Of a stretch of DNA of 64,000 bases, positions 63,190 through 64,000 are shown piece after piece. The position numbers were made by a program, and so were the translations under genes. The notes beneath the pieces were generated by a model, which saw only the letters and a list, made by a program, of their open reading frames with translations, did no database searches and had not been told where the DNA came from. Numbering within the stretch: position 1 is the first letter of the stretch; the number at the start of each line of letters is the position of its first letter. This DNA comes from Rhizobium sullae (GTDB taxonomy: Bacteria; Pseudomonadota; Alphaproteobacteria; Rhizobiales; Rhizobiaceae): positions 1,674,001 through 1,738,000 of the forward strand of contig NZ_CP104143.1 in assembly GCF_025200715.1 (NCBI RefSeq). The letters are read 5' to 3'.

Positions 63190-64000
63190 ATGCGCCCGAC
63201 CATTCTCGATCCGCTGTTTTCTCCCGTTTCGGCTCTTCCGGGCGTCGGGCCGAAGATTGCCGAGCTGCTGGTGAAGCTGCTAGGACGCGAGAACCCTGAA
63301 GATACGCGGATCATTGACCTGCTTTTCCATGCGCCGCATTCGCTGATCGACCGGCGCAACCAGCCGGGAGTTGCGCGCGCGCCGCAAGGAGCGATCGTGA
63401 CGATCACGGCGCGGGTCGACCGGCATCAGCCGCCACCGCGAGGCAAGAGCAATATCCCCTACCGCGTCTTCCTGCACGACGAGACAGGCGAACTCAACCT
63501 CGTCTTCTTCCGCGGGCAGGCGGCGTGGCTGGACAAGCAGCTTCCGATCGACGAAGAGGTTGTCGTCAGCGGCAAGATCGACTGGTTCAATGGCCGGGCG
63601 ACGATGGTGCACCCGGACTACATCGTAAAGGCCGGCGATACGGAGAACCTGCCGCTCGTCGAGCCGGTCTATCCACTGACGGCCGGGCTCTCGCCGAAGA
63701 CGCTACGCAAGATCATCGAGGCCGCGGTACTTCGCATGCCGGAGCTGCCGGAATGGATCGATCTTTCGCTGGCGCAGGCACAGGGATTGCCATCGATTTC
63801 CGACAGCTTCCATATGCTGCACGAACCGCGTGATTCGGCGGACGTCGATCCGCAGGCCCCTGCCCGGCGCAGGCTCGCCTATGACGAATTCCTTGCCGGT
63901 CAGCTATCGCTCGCGCTGGTGCGCCAGCGGCTTCGCAAGGTCGCCGGGCATCCGGTCCATGCCACCGGCAAAATCAGCGGCAAGATCCTGCAGGCACTGC
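63190..64000 (+). CDS. recG: ATP-dependent DNA helicase RecG, N-terminal part
   Basis: 270 codons are in the window; the gene continues past the edge. From ATG 63190 (MRPTILDPLFSPVSALPGVG) it shows the RecG helix-hairpin GVGPKIAELLVKLLGR, the wedge-domain OB fold (VDRHQPPPRGKSNIPYRVFL then LNLVFFRGQAAWLDK) and the YPLTAGLSPKTLRKIIEAA segment before the helicase domain. RecG remodels stalled forks. It is divergent from sdhE across 91 bp; the helicase motifs are not in view. Confidence 0.93.
   Translation, partial: MRPTILDPLFSPVSALPGVGPKIAELLVKLLGRENPEDTRIIDLLFHAPHSLIDRRNQPGVARAPQGAIVTITARVDRHQPPPRGKSNIPYRVFLHDETGELNLVFFRGQAAWLDKQLPIDEEVVVSGKIDWFNGRATMVHPDYIVKAGDTENLPLVEPVYPLTAGLSPKTLRKIIEAAVLRMPELPEWIDLSLAQAQGLPSISDSFHMLHEPRDSADVDPQAPARRRLAYDEFLAGQLSLALVRQRLRKVAGHPVHATGKISGKILQAL

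Overview
The window looks like chromosome of a fast-growing rhizobium (Rhizobiales, Rhizobium/Agrobacterium/Sinorhizobium group). The evidence is the gene order tmk-holB-metG-tatD, coaD-gyrA, ssb/uvrA, glnB-glnA, mfd-sdhE-recG; a GTTC-N7-GTTC LexA box of the alphaproteobacterial type; many ABC uptake systems; and an IalB-family protein. No rRNA, tRNA or CRISPR array was seen. Genus and species cannot be fixed by eye.

Layout. 1-6.7 kb: housekeeping block (end of a penicillin-binding carboxypeptidase, tmk, holB, a TauE exporter, metG, tatD, a metallo-beta-lactamase-fold hydrolase, a RidA protein). 6.7-14.7 kb: a catabolic regulon, with a six-gene minus-strand operon (NitT/TauT-type ABC transporter, cytosine-deaminase-like amidohydrolase, FAD-linked oxidase, flavodoxin-fold oxidoreductase), a divergent LysR regulator and a creatininase-family gene. 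Two matching 36-bp dyads, one before the ABC operon and one before the creatininase gene, suggest one regulator controls both. 14.9-21.9 kb: a graveyard of nested insertion sequences. It holds two identical IS110-family elements (IS1111-like architecture), pieces of two different ISNCY elements, an IS30 element with a broken transposase carrying a perfect 22-bp-arm palindrome, an IS21-type end, and a Phd/VapC toxin-antitoxin pair. 21.9-28.2 kb: an accessory stress/detoxification cluster (EamA exporter, LysR regulator, exported alpha/beta hydrolase with an Asp nucleophile, DUF2798, one decayed and one intact SDR, Ohr, DUF6130).

28.3-35.0 kb: a CUT2 sugar ABC operon ending in a sugar isomerase/epimerase, with a divergent LacI regulator and a clear palindromic operator. 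35.1-43.2 kb: queuosine genes tgt-queA (Tgt lacks two of three zinc cysteines), coaD with two cyclophilins, three tiny proteins, gyrA. 43.5-46.5 kb: MarC, then a rhodanese-ChrB/ChrA chromate pair. 46.6-53.0 kb: ssb and uvrA diverging around the LexA box, a GNAT, a DUF72 protein, and the bifunctional NAD(P)HX repair enzyme. 53.0-55.7 kb: glnB-glnA behind a sigma-54 promoter, then hspQ. 55.8-64 kb: IalB-like protein, orphan YejA-like peptide-binding protein, DsbA-like protein, mfd, sdhE and the start of recG.

The most notable material is the IS island. The two IS110 copies carry 9-bp subterminal inverted repeats and a 328-bp non-coding right end holding a 14-bp inverted repeat, which is where a bridge-type guide RNA would be expected in this group. 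Both copies abut homologous positions near the end of ISNCY elements, suggesting targeting of another IS's terminus.
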